Notes: generated by a model not told the origin, from the letters alone. Shown: positions 8,342-15,955, counted from the stretch's first letter. The stretch: DNA of 36,656 bases from Pelagibacterium sp. (GCA_002723255.1 PBNW01000020.1:1-36656), one strand, 5' to 3'. Numbers and translations are program-made.

Positions 8342-8462
8342 TTATGTGGTCTCCGTGAGCGCTTTTGCGCCGCAGCCCGGGAGCGCCCGGACGCATGTGC
8401 ATTGCGTTTGAACTTTATCGGAAAATTGGCCAGCGACAATGGCCAGCCTTGCAAAGCCGGGC

Positions 8463-8498
8463 AAACAAAACGCCGCGCCACAAGAGTGTGGCGCGGCG
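8463..8498 (-). terminator. Strong hairpin plus T-tract between binding-protein and permease genes
   Basis: CGCCGCGCCACA (8471-8482) and TGTGGCGCGGCG (8487-8498) form a perfect 12-bp stem with an AGAG loop. On the minus strand the stem is followed by TTTTGTTTG. This has the form of an intrinsic terminator 20 nt after the binding-protein stop. It would end most transcripts there and let a minority read on into the permeases, giving an excess of binding protein. Confidence 0.85.
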
Positions 8499-8517
8499 CC
8501 GTGTCAGAACAGCCGTC

Positions 8518-10095
8518 TTACTCGAAGACCACGCCGGTCATGGAGGGCTGGTTTTCCGGATGCACGGCAAGGGTCATGTCGTCGCGCATGGCGTAGGCCA
8601 GAACCTGATTGTGGACCGGGATGAAGACACGATCTTCCTGAACCTGGGCCCAGATGTCGGCGATCACGCCATTACGGGCCTCGAGATCGGTCATGGTGCC
8701 CAGCGATTCGATCATTTCATCGACTTCGGGATTGGAATAGAGCCCGATATTGTAGGTGCCGTATTCGTCGTCCTTGGTGTGAACCAGATCGTTGAAGTTG
8801 TAGGCCGAATCGAAGGTGGAAACGCCCCAGCCCAGGAGATAGAAATCCGTCTCGTTGTTGAGAATGAGCGGAGAGTGCTGGGCGACCGGGCGCGAGGCCA
8901 GGGTCACATCGATGCCGATCTGGCCGAGCATGCCCACAAAGGCCTGCGAAATGGCTTCGTCGTTGACGTAACGGTCATTGGGGGTATCGAGGGTGACCGA
9001 GAAACCATCGGGATATCCCGCTTCGGCCATCAGCTCTGTCGCACGCTCGACATCGACCGCCGGGCAGGTATCAAGCTCTTCGGTCCAGCCGTTCACGAAC
9101 GGAGGCATGTTGACGCAAGTGGGCAGCGACTGACCGCGCATCACGACCTGACGAATGGCGTCGCGGTCGATGACCAGCGACATCGCTTCGCGCACCAGCG
9201 GGTTGGCGAAGGGGTTTTCGTCGGTGACGTTGGAGCTGATGAGCGGCTCGTCGTCCATGGCGTAGCCAAAATAGATCGTGCGGTTTTCAGGGCCGGTCTC
9301 GACCTTGACGCCATCGGTGCCGGCAAGACGTTCGATATCCTGAACCGGAACGTCCTGGACGAGATCGACTTCACCCGAAAGCAGGGCGGCGACGCGGGTC
9401 GCGTTGTCCGAGATCGGGGTGTAGACGATTTCGGTGACCGCAGGAGTCTCGCCCCACCAGTCTTCATTAACCGTCAATACCGAGCGCACGTCGGGGTCAC
9501 GTTCGGCCAGGACATAGGGGCCCGTGCCGTTGGTGTTGCGGACCGCGAAGTTTTCCTCGCCGGCCGCGAAATCCTGGACTTCGGTAAGGTCGTTTTCTTC
9601 CGACCAGCCCTTGTCCATGATGAAGGTGTTGGTGATGTTGTTGGGATAGAGCGGGGACGGCCCGGCCATCTGGAATTCGACCGTATAGTCGTCAACCGCG
9701 GCAACGCTCTCAACATCGGCGTGGAGCTGACGCATGTTGGAATTTTCGGACTTGGCGTGCTCGATGGAGAACACCACGTCTTCGGCCGTGAATTCCTCGC
9801 CGCCATGGAAGGTGACGCCTTCGCTCAGCTCGAAGACCCAGACGGTCTCGTCGCCTTCCTTGACGTACCAATCGGTCGCAAGGCGGGCCTGAAGGTTACC
9901 TTCCACATCGCGGTCGAGAAGCGTCTCGTAGATGTGGTGGTTGAAGGTGTGGGTCACGCCCTGGTTCTGGGAGTGCGGATCAAGCGTGAGAGCATCGGAC
10001 TGACGGGCCCAGCGCAGCGTTTCGGCGCTGGCCGCGCCAACGAGCATGGTGGTGGCAAAAAGAGCCGCCGCAATGCCGGTGAGCGTGTTTCGCAT
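8518..10095 (-). CDS. Peptide-type ABC transporter substrate-binding protein (SBP_bac_5)
   Basis: This is the periplasmic receptor of the importer, 525 residues from the ATG at 10093-10095. That start is chosen because it opens a signal peptide (MRNTLTGIAAALFATTMLVG, cleavage at ASA-ET) and is preceded by AAGGGG about 11 nt upstream; the reading frame extends 25 codons further without a signal. The mature protein starts LRWARQSDALTLDPHS and contains LATDWYVKEGDETVWVFELS and VTFHGGEEFTAEDVVFS, signature wording of family-5 (DppA/OppA) proteins. Cysteines in the LPTCVNMPP and LDTCPAVD segments may form a disulphide. It leads the operon with its own long upstream region. The ligand cannot be told from sequence. 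Confidence 0.93.
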   Translation of the reverse strand: MRNTLTGIAAALFATTMLVGAASAETLRWARQSDALTLDPHSQNQGVTHTFNHHIYETLLDRDVEGNLQARLATDWYVKEGDETVWVFELSEGVTFHGGEEFTAEDVVFSIEHAKSENSNMRQLHADVESVAAVDDYTVEFQMAGPSPLYPNNITNTFIMDKGWSEENDLTEVQDFAAGEENFAVRNTNGTGPYVLAERDPDVRSVLTVNEDWWGETPAVTEIVYTPISDNATRVAALLSGEVDLVQDVPVQDIERLAGTDGVKVETGPENRTIYFGYAMDDEPLISSNVTDENPFANPLVREAMSLVIDRDAIRQVVMRGQSLPTCVNMPPFVNGWTEELDTCPAVDVERATELMAEAGYPDGFSVTLDTPNDRYVNDEAISQAFVGMLGQIGIDVTLASRPVAQHSPLILNNETDFYLLGWGVSTFDSAYNFNDLVHTKDDEYGTYNIGLYSNPEVDEMIESLGTMTDLEARNGVIADIWAQVQEDRVFIPVHNQVLAYAMRDDMTLAVHPENQPSMTGVVFE

Positions 10096-10639
10096 ATCGA
10101 GTTTATCCCCTTGACAAAAATTACCCGCCATCGGCGCCTTTTGCCCGGCGCCGATGGCGGAAGCCATCATCCAGAAAACGCCCCCGCCTGCTGGGCCGGA
10201 GCGAGATACTGACTTGGGGGTCGAATATGTCGAAACGGCACGGTCAGACGATTAAGCTCTTTCTGTTGATCGATGTGCAGGGGTTATCTTATTTTGCATG
10301 ACGATCCCTCCCTGCGACTTGGGGCCAGCACCGCGCGGGGTCTTAACGCCCGGGCGGTGCACGCCGAAGCCGCAACAAAGCGTCTTTTGTTTGATCGCGC
10401 AATGGGTATGTGGAGGACGTTTACGTCAGATATACTGTCCTTTTTTGACTATCCGGTCAAAAAACTGCCAAATTCCGGGCAGCTCCGGCGTACTTGAGGG
10501 TACGATTTGCTGAAAATATCGGCAAAAAAATTTTTGTGCGCGATTGCTGGCCAGCAGGGAGGGCCGTGAATCGCGGGGCTTTCACGCTGAATCAGCGGGG
10601 CTTCCCAGCCGTGGGTCCCGGGCTCGAATTGGATACAGG
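10096..10639. other. Intergenic region of about 540 bases upstream of the peptide ABC operon
   Basis: No convincing gene is seen. The reading frames here lack a good ribosome site or protein-like composition. The stretch is more AT-rich than its surroundings towards 10380-10540. It should hold the promoter of the leftward peptide ABC operon, and it contains the inverted repeat at 10441-10464. Confidence 0.5.
10441..10464. promoter_or_regulatory. Perfect inverted repeat, possible operator
   Basis: TTTTTTGAC (10441-10449) and GTCAAAAAA (10456-10464) are exact reverse complements around a 6-nt centre, TATCCG. The stem is AT-rich, so it would be a poor terminator in either direction, although both arms end in T or A runs. 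A dyad of this spacing in a long regulatory gap fits a dimeric regulator's binding site. No regulator for it is known from the sequence. Confidence 0.45.
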
Positions 10640-10987
10640 TCAGCCCGCCGGCGGTTCCCACAATTCGATGGGGTTTCCCTCGGGATCGTGGATGCGGGCA
10701 AAGCGCCCCGTTTCGGGGGTATCCCATTCGTCGCGGGTTTCGACTGGGATGCCCGCCCCTTTGAGGTCGGCCATCAGGGCGGAAAGATCGTCGACGCGGA
10801 AATTGATCATCCACTGCCTGTCGGGCGGGAAATAATCGGTTTCGCGCCTGAAGGGGGCAAAGACGGTCATGCCGGCCTCCTGCTCCCAGAAGCCGGGGAC
10901 GCCGAGATGGGTCTCATACCATTTGGCCAGCGCCTCGGTGTCGCCCGAGCGAAAAAACACTCCGCCTATGCCCGTTGCCTGAGCCAT
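10640..10987 (-). CDS. VOC-fold (glyoxalase/bleomycin-resistance family) protein
   Basis: This 115-residue protein has the size of a single vicinal-oxygen-chelate module with two beta-alpha-beta-beta-beta repeats. The first begins IGGVFFRSGDTEALAKWYETHLGVP; the second contains MINFRVDDLSALMADLKGAGIPVETRDEWDTPETGRFARIHDPEGNPIELWEPP. The last metal-site-like Glu is in NPIELWEP, standard for the family. The substrate cannot be inferred; members include dioxygenases, lyases and resistance proteins. It is divergent from the Rrf2 regulator and on its own. The DPEGNPIELWE ending makes the family call very safe. Confidence 0.9.
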   Translation of the reverse strand: MAQATGIGGVFFRSGDTEALAKWYETHLGVPGFWEQEAGMTVFAPFRRETDYFPPDRQWMINFRVDDLSALMADLKGAGIPVETRDEWDTPETGRFARIHDPEGNPIELWEPPAG

Positions 10988-11067
10988 TTCCCGCCTCCCT
11001 GCGATCGGGCAACATTGGGATACGTCCGGTGAGAAAGGTCAAGAGGTTGCGCCGCGGGCCAAGGCCA

Positions 11068-11080
11068 ATTATGACATAAT
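11068..11080. promoter_or_regulatory. Palindrome in the Rrf2-gene promoter
   Basis: ATTATG-A-CATAAT is a perfect 13-bp palindrome located about 28 nt upstream of the Rrf2 start, in the gap between divergent genes. Rrf2 proteins bind AT-rich dyads and usually regulate themselves, so this is a candidate auto-operator. It could equally contain the -10 element. Confidence 0.45.
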
Positions 11081-11108
11081 CGCCTTTTATGAGGAGCGCC
11101 TGCCTCTC

Positions 11109-11552
11109 GTGTCGATGATATCGCAAAAAGCCCGCTACGCCCTGCGCGCCCTTGTGGCGCTGACGCGCGCCGGCGAGGGTGAAAGCCTGATGATCTCGGA
11201 AATTGCCGCAGGGCAGGACATTCCGAAAAAATTTCTCGAACAGATCCTGCTCGAACTCAAGCGCAGCGGCATCGTGATGTCGAAACGCGGCAAGGCAGGG
11301 GGGTATCTGCTCTTGAAGGCGCCCGAGGAAATCAGCTTCGGGGAAGTGCTGCGCATCATCGACGGCCCGATCGCGCCCCTGCCCTGCCTGTCGAAAATCG
11401 CCTATCGGCGGTGCATCGACTGCCGCAGCGAGGATGATTGCGAAATCCGGCACGTTTTCGCCAAGGTGACCGACGCAACGCGCGCCGTGCTCGACCAGAC
11501 GACGCTGGCGGATGCCATCGGGGAAGTGGATTTGCTGGAAAAGGCGAGTTAG
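11109..11552 (+). CDS. Rrf2-family transcriptional regulator with Fe-S-type cysteines
   Basis: This 147-residue regulator opens ISQKARYALRALVALT, the standard Rrf2 winged-helix start. The wing follows with DIPKKFLEQILLELKRSGIVMSKRGKAGGYLL (about 38-68). The C-terminal half holds four cysteines, C93, C102, C105 and C111; C105-x5-C111 recalls the C-x5-C spacing of the [2Fe-2S]/[4Fe-4S] proteins IscR, NsrR and RirA. An iron-sulphur sensor role is therefore plausible but not proven. The GTG at 11109 is used because GGAG at 11092-11095 lies at a workable distance; ATG at 11115 is an alternative. No isc or suf genes are adjacent, so its target is unknown. Confidence 0.88.
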   Translation: MSMISQKARYALRALVALTRAGEGESLMISEIAAGQDIPKKFLEQILLELKRSGIVMSKRGKAGGYLLLKAPEEISFGEVLRIIDGPIAPLPCLSKIAYRRCIDCRSEDDCEIRHVFAKVTDATRAVLDQTTLADAIGEVDLLEKAS

Positions 11553-11590
11553 GGCGCGCTAAGTTCATACAGCATCGATTTTGCTTCCAG

Positions 11591-11684
11591 CGCTTCCCCG
11601 GCGAAAGCCGGGGTCTATGTGCTTTGCCTTGGGCGCTGGCGCTTCGGGCAGTGCTGCTGGACCCCAGCTTTCGCCGGGGAAGCG
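11591..11684. repeat. Inverted pair of GC-rich palindromic repeats
   Basis: CGCTTCCCCGGCGAAAGC (from 11591) recurs as its reverse complement, GCTTTCGCCGGGGAAGCG, ending at 11684. The arms of about 25 bp differ by small slips and flank a centre of about 45 nt. Each arm is itself a small hairpin. The wording GGACCCCAGCTTTCGCCGGGG matches the scattered alphaproteobacterial intergenic element seen again at 23950-23980. It lies between the Rrf2 gene and nagA, which converge, and could serve as a bidirectional transcript end. Confidence 0.75.
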
Positions 11685-11727
11685 AAGGGCGGGGGTAACG
11701 AACGGTTGGGTTCAGACCTGAACTGCT

Positions 11728-12879
11728 TCAGCCAAATGCCTTCTCGCCTTCGACCCAGACGCCCTCAACACCCAAATCATCGGACAGGTGCACCATGGAC
11801 GCCATGGCGCCCGAGCCCAGATGCCCGATCGTGTCGGCGAGCCCGATGGCCTGGGCAGGGTAAAGCGCGGCCATGCGCAGGGCCTCGTCGAGATCAAGGC
11901 CGATGGTTCTGTGCATGTAGCTTAGCGCATCGATCATGGTGAGATCGGCCCCGGCCAATGTGCCGTCGGCCAGCCGCAGCGCACCATCGGCGCGGACGAT
12001 GTCGCGGCCATTGAGGGCAAAGCCGGTCATGTCGGTGCCCATTGGCGACATGGCATCGGTGACGAGAAAGATCTTTCCCGGTCCTTTCTTGGCGCGCAGA
12101 GCAACGCCGATGGTTGCCGGATCGACATGGATGCCGTCGGCGATCAGGCCGGCCCAGACGCCATTGGCTAGCGCGGCGCCGACAAGTCCGGGTTCGCGGT
12201 TGCCGAGCTGGCTCATGGCGTTAAACAGGTGCGTGACCATCGATGCGCCGGCCTTGAACGCCGTGACCGCGCCGGCAATGCCGGTGTCGGAATGGCCGAG
12301 CGAGACGGTGACGCCGGCCTGGGCGAGCCGGGCGATCTGGTCGGGGCCCACGGACTCGACCGCGACGGTGGTCAGAAGGGCGGGCATGGCGGGGCGGGCC
12401 GCGATGAGCGCGCGCAAATCGGCTTCGTCCATGGGGCGGATAAAGGCGGGGTTGTGGGCGCCCTTGCGGGCGACCGAGAGGTGCGGGCCTTCGATGTGCA
12501 GGCCGATAAAGCCGGGCACTTTTTGGGCGTGGGCGGCAATGCCCGCATCGAGTGCCGTGCGGGTGACCGCGCGCGTGTCGGTGACGAGGGTGGGCAGGAG
12601 CGCGGTGGTGCCGAACTGGAAATTGGCGGCGCACAGCTGGCGCAGGCCTTCGACGCTGCGGTCTTCGTTGAACAGCACGCCGCCGGCGCCATTGACCTGC
12701 AGATCGACAAAGCCGGGCACCAGCATGCCGTGGCCGAGGTCGATTTCGGCAATGCCGGATGGCACGTCTGTGGTGCGGACGATGGATTTGACGCGGCCGT
12801 CTTCAACCAGAAGGGCACGCTCCTCATGCCAGGTCTGGCCATCGAAGATTTTCGGCGCCGAAAGCGAAAACAGGGTCAT
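11728..12879 (-). CDS. nagA: N-acetylglucosamine-6-phosphate deacetylase
   Basis: This cytoplasmic amidohydrolase converts GlcNAc-6-P to GlcN-6-P plus acetate. It has 383 residues, the normal length. Visible motifs: GFVDLQVNGAGG near 57-67, metal-ligand Glu E130 in HIEGPHLS, H196 in GHSD, H217 in THLFNAM, DGIH at 248-251 and catalytic Asp D275 in VTDAM. These correspond to E131, H195, H216 and D273 of E. coli NagA. It is the last gene of nagR-nagB-nagA and overlaps the deaminase gene by 4 bases (ATGA). In this locus its substrate could come from imported GlcNAc or from MurQ, encoded divergently. Confidence 0.95.
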   Translation of the reverse strand: MTLFSLSAPKIFDGQTWHEERALLVEDGRVKSIVRTTDVPSGIAEIDLGHGMLVPGFVDLQVNGAGGVLFNEDRSVEGLRQLCAANFQFGTTALLPTLVTDTRAVTRTALDAGIAAHAQKVPGFIGLHIEGPHLSVARKGAHNPAFIRPMDEADLRALIAARPAMPALLTTVAVESVGPDQIARLAQAGVTVSLGHSDTGIAGAVTAFKAGASMVTHLFNAMSQLGNREPGLVGAALANGVWAGLIADGIHVDPATIGVALRAKKGPGKIFLVTDAMSPMGTDMTGFALNGRDIVRADGALRLADGTLAGADLTMIDALSYMHRTIGLDLDEALRMAALYPAQAIGLADTIGHLGSGAMASMVHLSDDLGVEGVWVEGEKAFG

Positions 12880-13901
12880 AGGGTCGAGGTTACCTTGCGC
12901 AGATGCGGGGGCTCGTCGGGGTTGAAGCCGCGATGGCGGGCCAGCGCTTCGATAAAGCCGTAAAACGAGACGACCAGAGCGATGGGGTCGGTCAGCGGAT
13001 GGCCGGTGCGGGCGACCGGGAGCGCAATGGCGGCGCCGGGCTGGGGGTCGGTGACGAAGACCGAACCGCCCTGTCCGGCCAGCCGGGCGCAGGTTTCAAG
13101 GATCGAAGAGCGCGCCTTGTCTGTCGCGCTGAGCGCAAGAACGGGGAACCCCTTCTGGACGATGGCGGCGGGGCCGTGCAGCACTTCGGCGGTGGAATAG
13201 GCCTCGGCGTGCAGGCCCGAGGTTTCCTTGAACTTGAGCGCTGCTTCGTGGGCGATGGCGGCGCCGGGGCCGCGCCCGAGCACGTAGAGCGAATTGGCAT
13301 TTGCCGTGGCCTCGACAAGAGGCGACCAGTCGCACGAGAGCGCATTTTCGAGCGCTTCGGGAAGGGCGTCGAGCGCGCCGAGGAGCGCCTTGTCACCCGA
13401 CCAGCCGGCAACGATGGCCAGCCCGGCGACCGCGGAGGTCACAAAGGTCTTTGTGGCGGCCACCGACTGTTCTTCACCCGCGCAGATATCGATGACGGCA
13501 TCGGCGGCTTCGGCCAATGGGGAGTCCGGGGTGTTGGTGATGGCGATGGCGGTTGCGCCCGAGCGGGCGGCGCTTTGCAGCATGGAAACGATGTCAGGGC
13601 TTTTGCCCGACTGAGAAATGCCGATGGCGGCGGCGCGGTCGAGCTTGAGATCGACGCCATAGATCGAGGCGATGGAGGGGCCGACCGAAGCGACGGGAAC
13701 GCCGGTCGAAAGCTCGCAGGCATATTTAAAGAAGGTCGCTGCGTGATCGGACGAGCCGCGGGCGATGGTTATGACCAGGCGCGGATCGGCATCGGCAAGC
13801 GCCTTTGCGGCAGCATCGAGCGCCGGGCGCCCCTCGCCGAGCAGGCGGGCCACTGCCGCGGGGATTTCGGCGATTTCGCGCTTCATGTGAGTCTGGGTCA
13901 T
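12876..13901 (-). CDS. SIS-domain glucosamine-6-phosphate deaminase (NagB-II type)
   Basis: This 341-residue protein has two SIS phosphosugar-binding domains. The first contains ITIARGSSDHAATFFKY (about 43-60) and GISQSGKSPDIVSML; the second contains LYVLGRGPGAAIAHEAALKFKETSGLHAEAYSTAEVLHGP, close to the isomerase half of GlmS but without the glutaminase domain. Proteins of this build next to nagA are the alternative deaminases (NagB-II) that turn GlcN-6-P into fructose-6-P plus ammonia. The start at 13901 has AAAGGGA upstream; an inner ATG at 13886 has none. It sits 17 nt after nagR and overlaps nagA. A closely related sugar-phosphate isomerase (AgaS-like) cannot be fully excluded. Confidence 0.88.
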   Translation of the reverse strand: MTQTHMKREIAEIPAAVARLLGEGRPALDAAAKALADADPRLVITIARGSSDHAATFFKYACELSTGVPVASVGPSIASIYGVDLKLDRAAAIGISQSGKSPDIVSMLQSAARSGATAIAITNTPDSPLAEAADAVIDICAGEEQSVAATKTFVTSAVAGLAIVAGWSGDKALLGALDALPEALENALSCDWSPLVEATANANSLYVLGRGPGAAIAHEAALKFKETSGLHAEAYSTAEVLHGPAAIVQKGFPVLALSATDKARSSILETCARLAGQGGSVFVTDPQPGAAIALPVARTGHPLTDPIALVVSFYGFIEALARHRGFNPDEPPHLRKVTSTL

Positions 13902-13918
13902 GCTGGCGGTGGTCCCTT

Positions 13919-14677
13919 TTAGTTCTGCAGGCGCAGTTCGGCGACGAAATCATAGGCATCGCCGCGATAGATGGAGCGGGTGAATTCAACGATCCGGCCC
14001 GAAGCGAGATAGGAGGTGCGCTCGATGCGCAGGCTGGCGGCGCCGGGGGCGACGTCGAGCAGTTCGGCATCGTGCCGGCCCAGATTGACCGCCGCTATGC
14101 GCTGGATGGCGCGCACCGGGCGGTTGCCCGTCTGGTCGAGCTTGGCGTAGAGCGAATTGGCGATGGCGTCGGGATCGGGCAGGACAGTGGCCGAGAGCGA
14201 AGCGCGCTCGATGGCCAGGGGATTACCATTGGCGATGCGCAGGCGGGCGATGCGGGCGACCTTTTCGCCGGCGCCGAGGCCCAAAATGATGGTTTCCTCG
14301 TTGGAGGGATCGTAAAGGCCGCGATCGAGCCATTGCGAACTCAGCGTCATGCCGCGGCGCGCCATGTCCTCGGTGAACGAGGTGAGGCTGGAGAGCGATT
14401 GTTCGACCCGCTGGACGGTGGGGGCAACGAAGGTGCCCGAGCCGTGGCGCTGGATCAGGATGCCATCGGCCACAAGGTGCTGGACGGCCTTGCGGACGGT
14501 AACCCTGGAAACCTCGGCCGTGGCCGCGATATCGCGCTCGGACGGCAGGGCGTCGCCGGGATTGATGAGGCCGGATCTGACGGCATCCTCGATGGACCGG
14601 CGCAGGCGCAGATAGAGCGGGCCGCCGCTGCGGGCCCCGGCCGTCTGCCTGAACATGTCCTCGATGGTGGCACTCAT
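13919..14677 (-). CDS. nagR: GntR/HutC-family transcriptional regulator, NagR-like
   Basis: This 252-residue repressor has an N-terminal GntR winged helix (GPLYLRLRRSIEDAVRSGLI, then LPSERDIAATAEVSRVTVRKAVQHL) and a C-terminal UTRA ligand domain ending ISIYRGDAYDFVAELRL-like (actual text FTRSIYRGDAYDFVAEL). UTRA domains of the NagR/DasR group sense GlcN-6-P or GlcNAc-6-P, which fits its place ahead of nagB-nagA and divergent from murQ. The start is the ATG at 14675-14677, which gives the canonical N-terminus (MSATIEDMF) but has no ribosome site of its own. A 9-codon ORF with an excellent ribosome site ends across this ATG (ATGA), so translation may be coupled. Confidence 0.9.
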   Translation of the reverse strand: MSATIEDMFRQTAGARSGGPLYLRLRRSIEDAVRSGLINPGDALPSERDIAATAEVSRVTVRKAVQHLVADGILIQRHGSGTFVAPTVQRVEQSLSSLTSFTEDMARRGMTLSSQWLDRGLYDPSNEETIILGLGAGEKVARIARLRIANGNPLAIERASLSATVLPDPDAIANSLYAKLDQTGNRPVRAIQRIAAVNLGRHDAELLDVAPGAASLRIERTSYLASGRIVEFTRSIYRGDAYDFVAELRLQN

Positions 14678-14703
14678 TGGCTGGCACTGCGTCTGGTACG
14701 CAT
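14674..14703 (-). CDS. Nine-codon leader ORF coupled to nagR (predicted)
   Basis: ATG at 14701-14703 follows GAGGAG (14711-14716) at an ideal 7-nt spacing and encodes MRTRRSASQ. Its TGA overlaps the nagR ATG as ATGA. nagR itself has no Shine-Dalgarno. The peptide is arginine-rich. It may be a leader peptide or merely the landing site for a coupled start. Expression is inferred. Confidence 0.4.
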   Translation of the reverse strand: MRTRRSASQ

Positions 14704-14750
14704 GGGACCGCTCCTCATCCGGCCCAACGCCGGCACCCTCTGTGCGGCTA

Positions 14751-14894
14751 TAATACCAATAATAGACCATTGGCCAAGCTGGCAGAACGGAAATTTCGTA
14801 AAAAGTCGCGAAAGGCCCGGATGGCGTGCCTGTCGGTCACCTCCGGAGGAGCGCTCGAGACAATTTCGTAACACCCCACTGGACAAGTGGTATT
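14751..14894. promoter_or_regulatory. Divergent nagR/murQ regulatory region with dre-like half-sites and a 10-bp direct repeat
   Basis: Between the divergent leaders lie several signals. TAATACCA (14751-14758) and TAGACCA (14763-14769) read as TGGTATTA and TGGTCTA on the minus strand, and TGGTATT recurs on the plus strand at 14888-14894. TGGTCTA is the half-site of known NagR/DasR operators (dre). Separately, AATTTCGTAA occurs twice as an exact direct repeat at 14792-14801 and 14862-14871, start to start 70 bp, close to seven helical turns. The half-sites suggest GntR-type control of both operons. The owner of the direct repeat is unknown. Confidence 0.6.
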
Positions 14895-14929
14895 TTTTTG
14901 GCATTATCGAGGGAACAGGAGGATTGTGC

Positions 14930-14986
14930 ATGCCACGAAGGGGCGACATGCTGATCGAACGACACGCGCACAGGGCCATGCCGTGA
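14930..14986 (+). CDS. Eighteen-codon leader ORF coupled to murQ (predicted)
   Basis: ATG at 14930 follows a consensus AGGAGG (14917-14922) at 7 nt and encodes MPRRGDMLIERHAHRAMP. Its TGA overlaps the presumed GTG start of murQ as GTGA. It mirrors the arrangement at nagR on the other strand. Possible roles are translational coupling or a regulatory leader. A frameshift in which this is really the murQ N-terminus is a less likely alternative, because murQ aligns well from the GTG. Confidence 0.45.
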   Translation: MPRRGDMLIERHAHRAMP

Positions 14987-15885
14987 GCGCTCTCGTTGCC
15001 ACCGAACACGCCGATCCGCGCTTTTCCGGGCTCGATAGCTGGGACGATGCCGCTATTCTTTCGGCCCTGCTCGATGGCCAGAAGCGCGGTCTCGATGCCG
15101 TAAGTGCTGCACTCTTAGATATCGCCAAGGCCGCCCAATTGGGTGTTGCCGCGTTGCAGGCGGGTGGGCGGCTGATCTATGTCGGGGCCGGCAGCCCGGG
15201 GCTGATCGCACTCGGCGACGCGCTGGAAATTCCCCAGACCTACGGCATTGCACGCGACCGCATCGAAATCGTCATGGCGGGCGGGCTGGCGATGACCCAG
15301 GAACTGCTTGGCGGGCCGGAAGACGATGCCGACCAGGGCGCGGCCGATGTTGGCGCGCTTGGCATCGGGGCCAACGATTGCGCGATCTGTATTTCGGCGA
15401 GCGGGACGACCCGTTATACCGTCGCCGCATTGCGGGCGGCCAAAACCGCCGGTGCGGGAACTGTCGGGATCGCGGGAAATGGCGGCGCGCCGCTGCTGGC
15501 CGATGCGGATGTGGCGATCCTTCTGGCGAGCGGGGCGGAGGTGATTTCGGGCTCGACCCGGATGGCGGCGGGCACCGCGCAAAAGGCGGCGCTCAACATG
15601 CTATCGACCCTGATCGGGGTGCGGATGGGGCATGTGCACGACAATTTCATGGTCAACGTCACAGCCGACAACGACAAGCTGGTGCTCAGAGCCACCGGCA
15701 TCGTGGCGCGCATCGCAGGGGTTGGACCCGATGTGGCGGCAAAGGCCATGCAAACGGCTCACAACGAAGTCAAGCCCGCCATCCTTCTGGCGGCGGGCGC
15801 AAAAGATCTGTCCGAGGCGCAGCAATTGCTTGCGCAATCGGGCGGTGTCGTACGCAAGGCACTGGCCGTTTTGGGCCGCCCATAA
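14983..15885 (+). CDS. murQ: N-acetylmuramic acid 6-phosphate etherase
   Basis: This enzyme cleaves the lactyl ether of MurNAc-6-P to give GlcNAc-6-P and D-lactate during cell-wall recycling. From GTG 14983 it has 300 residues and begins VSALVATEHADPRFSGLD, which lines up with the usual MurQ N-terminus (TEQRNPRS-like). The SIS domain contains GGRLIYVGAGSPG, and the two catalytic Glu regions are kept: DALEIPQTYG and GGPEDDADQG correspond to DASECPPTYG and the GAEDS region of E. coli MurQ. EVISGSTRMAAGTAQKAALNMLST is a family hallmark. GSPGLI replaces the common GTSGRL, a mild divergence. It heads a transcript with ABC importer genes; the GTG has only a weak AGGG ahead of it. Confidence 0.92.
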   Translation: MSALVATEHADPRFSGLDSWDDAAILSALLDGQKRGLDAVSAALLDIAKAAQLGVAALQAGGRLIYVGAGSPGLIALGDALEIPQTYGIARDRIEIVMAGGLAMTQELLGGPEDDADQGAADVGALGIGANDCAICISASGTTRYTVAALRAAKTAGAGTVGIAGNGGAPLLADADVAILLASGAEVISGSTRMAAGTAQKAALNMLSTLIGVRMGHVHDNFMVNVTADNDKLVLRATGIVARIAGVGPDVAAKAMQTAHNEVKPAILLAAGAKDLSEAQQLLAQSGGVVRKALAVLGRP

Positions 15886-15955
15886 AGCCTTGCCCGACGA
15901 GGGAACGCCCGCCCGGAGCCTTTCCGGACGGGTTCAACAAAGAAGAGGAACCATC

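Noticed and set aside
8365-10212. 615-codon plus-strand frame opposite the binding protein
   Set aside because: It is antisense to a complete SBP_bac_5 gene with signal peptide; composition is that of a reverse-complement shadow.
10273-10497. Possible 74-codon gene in the long gap
   Set aside because: No ribosome site, no recognisable features, and a second overlapping frame is equally open.
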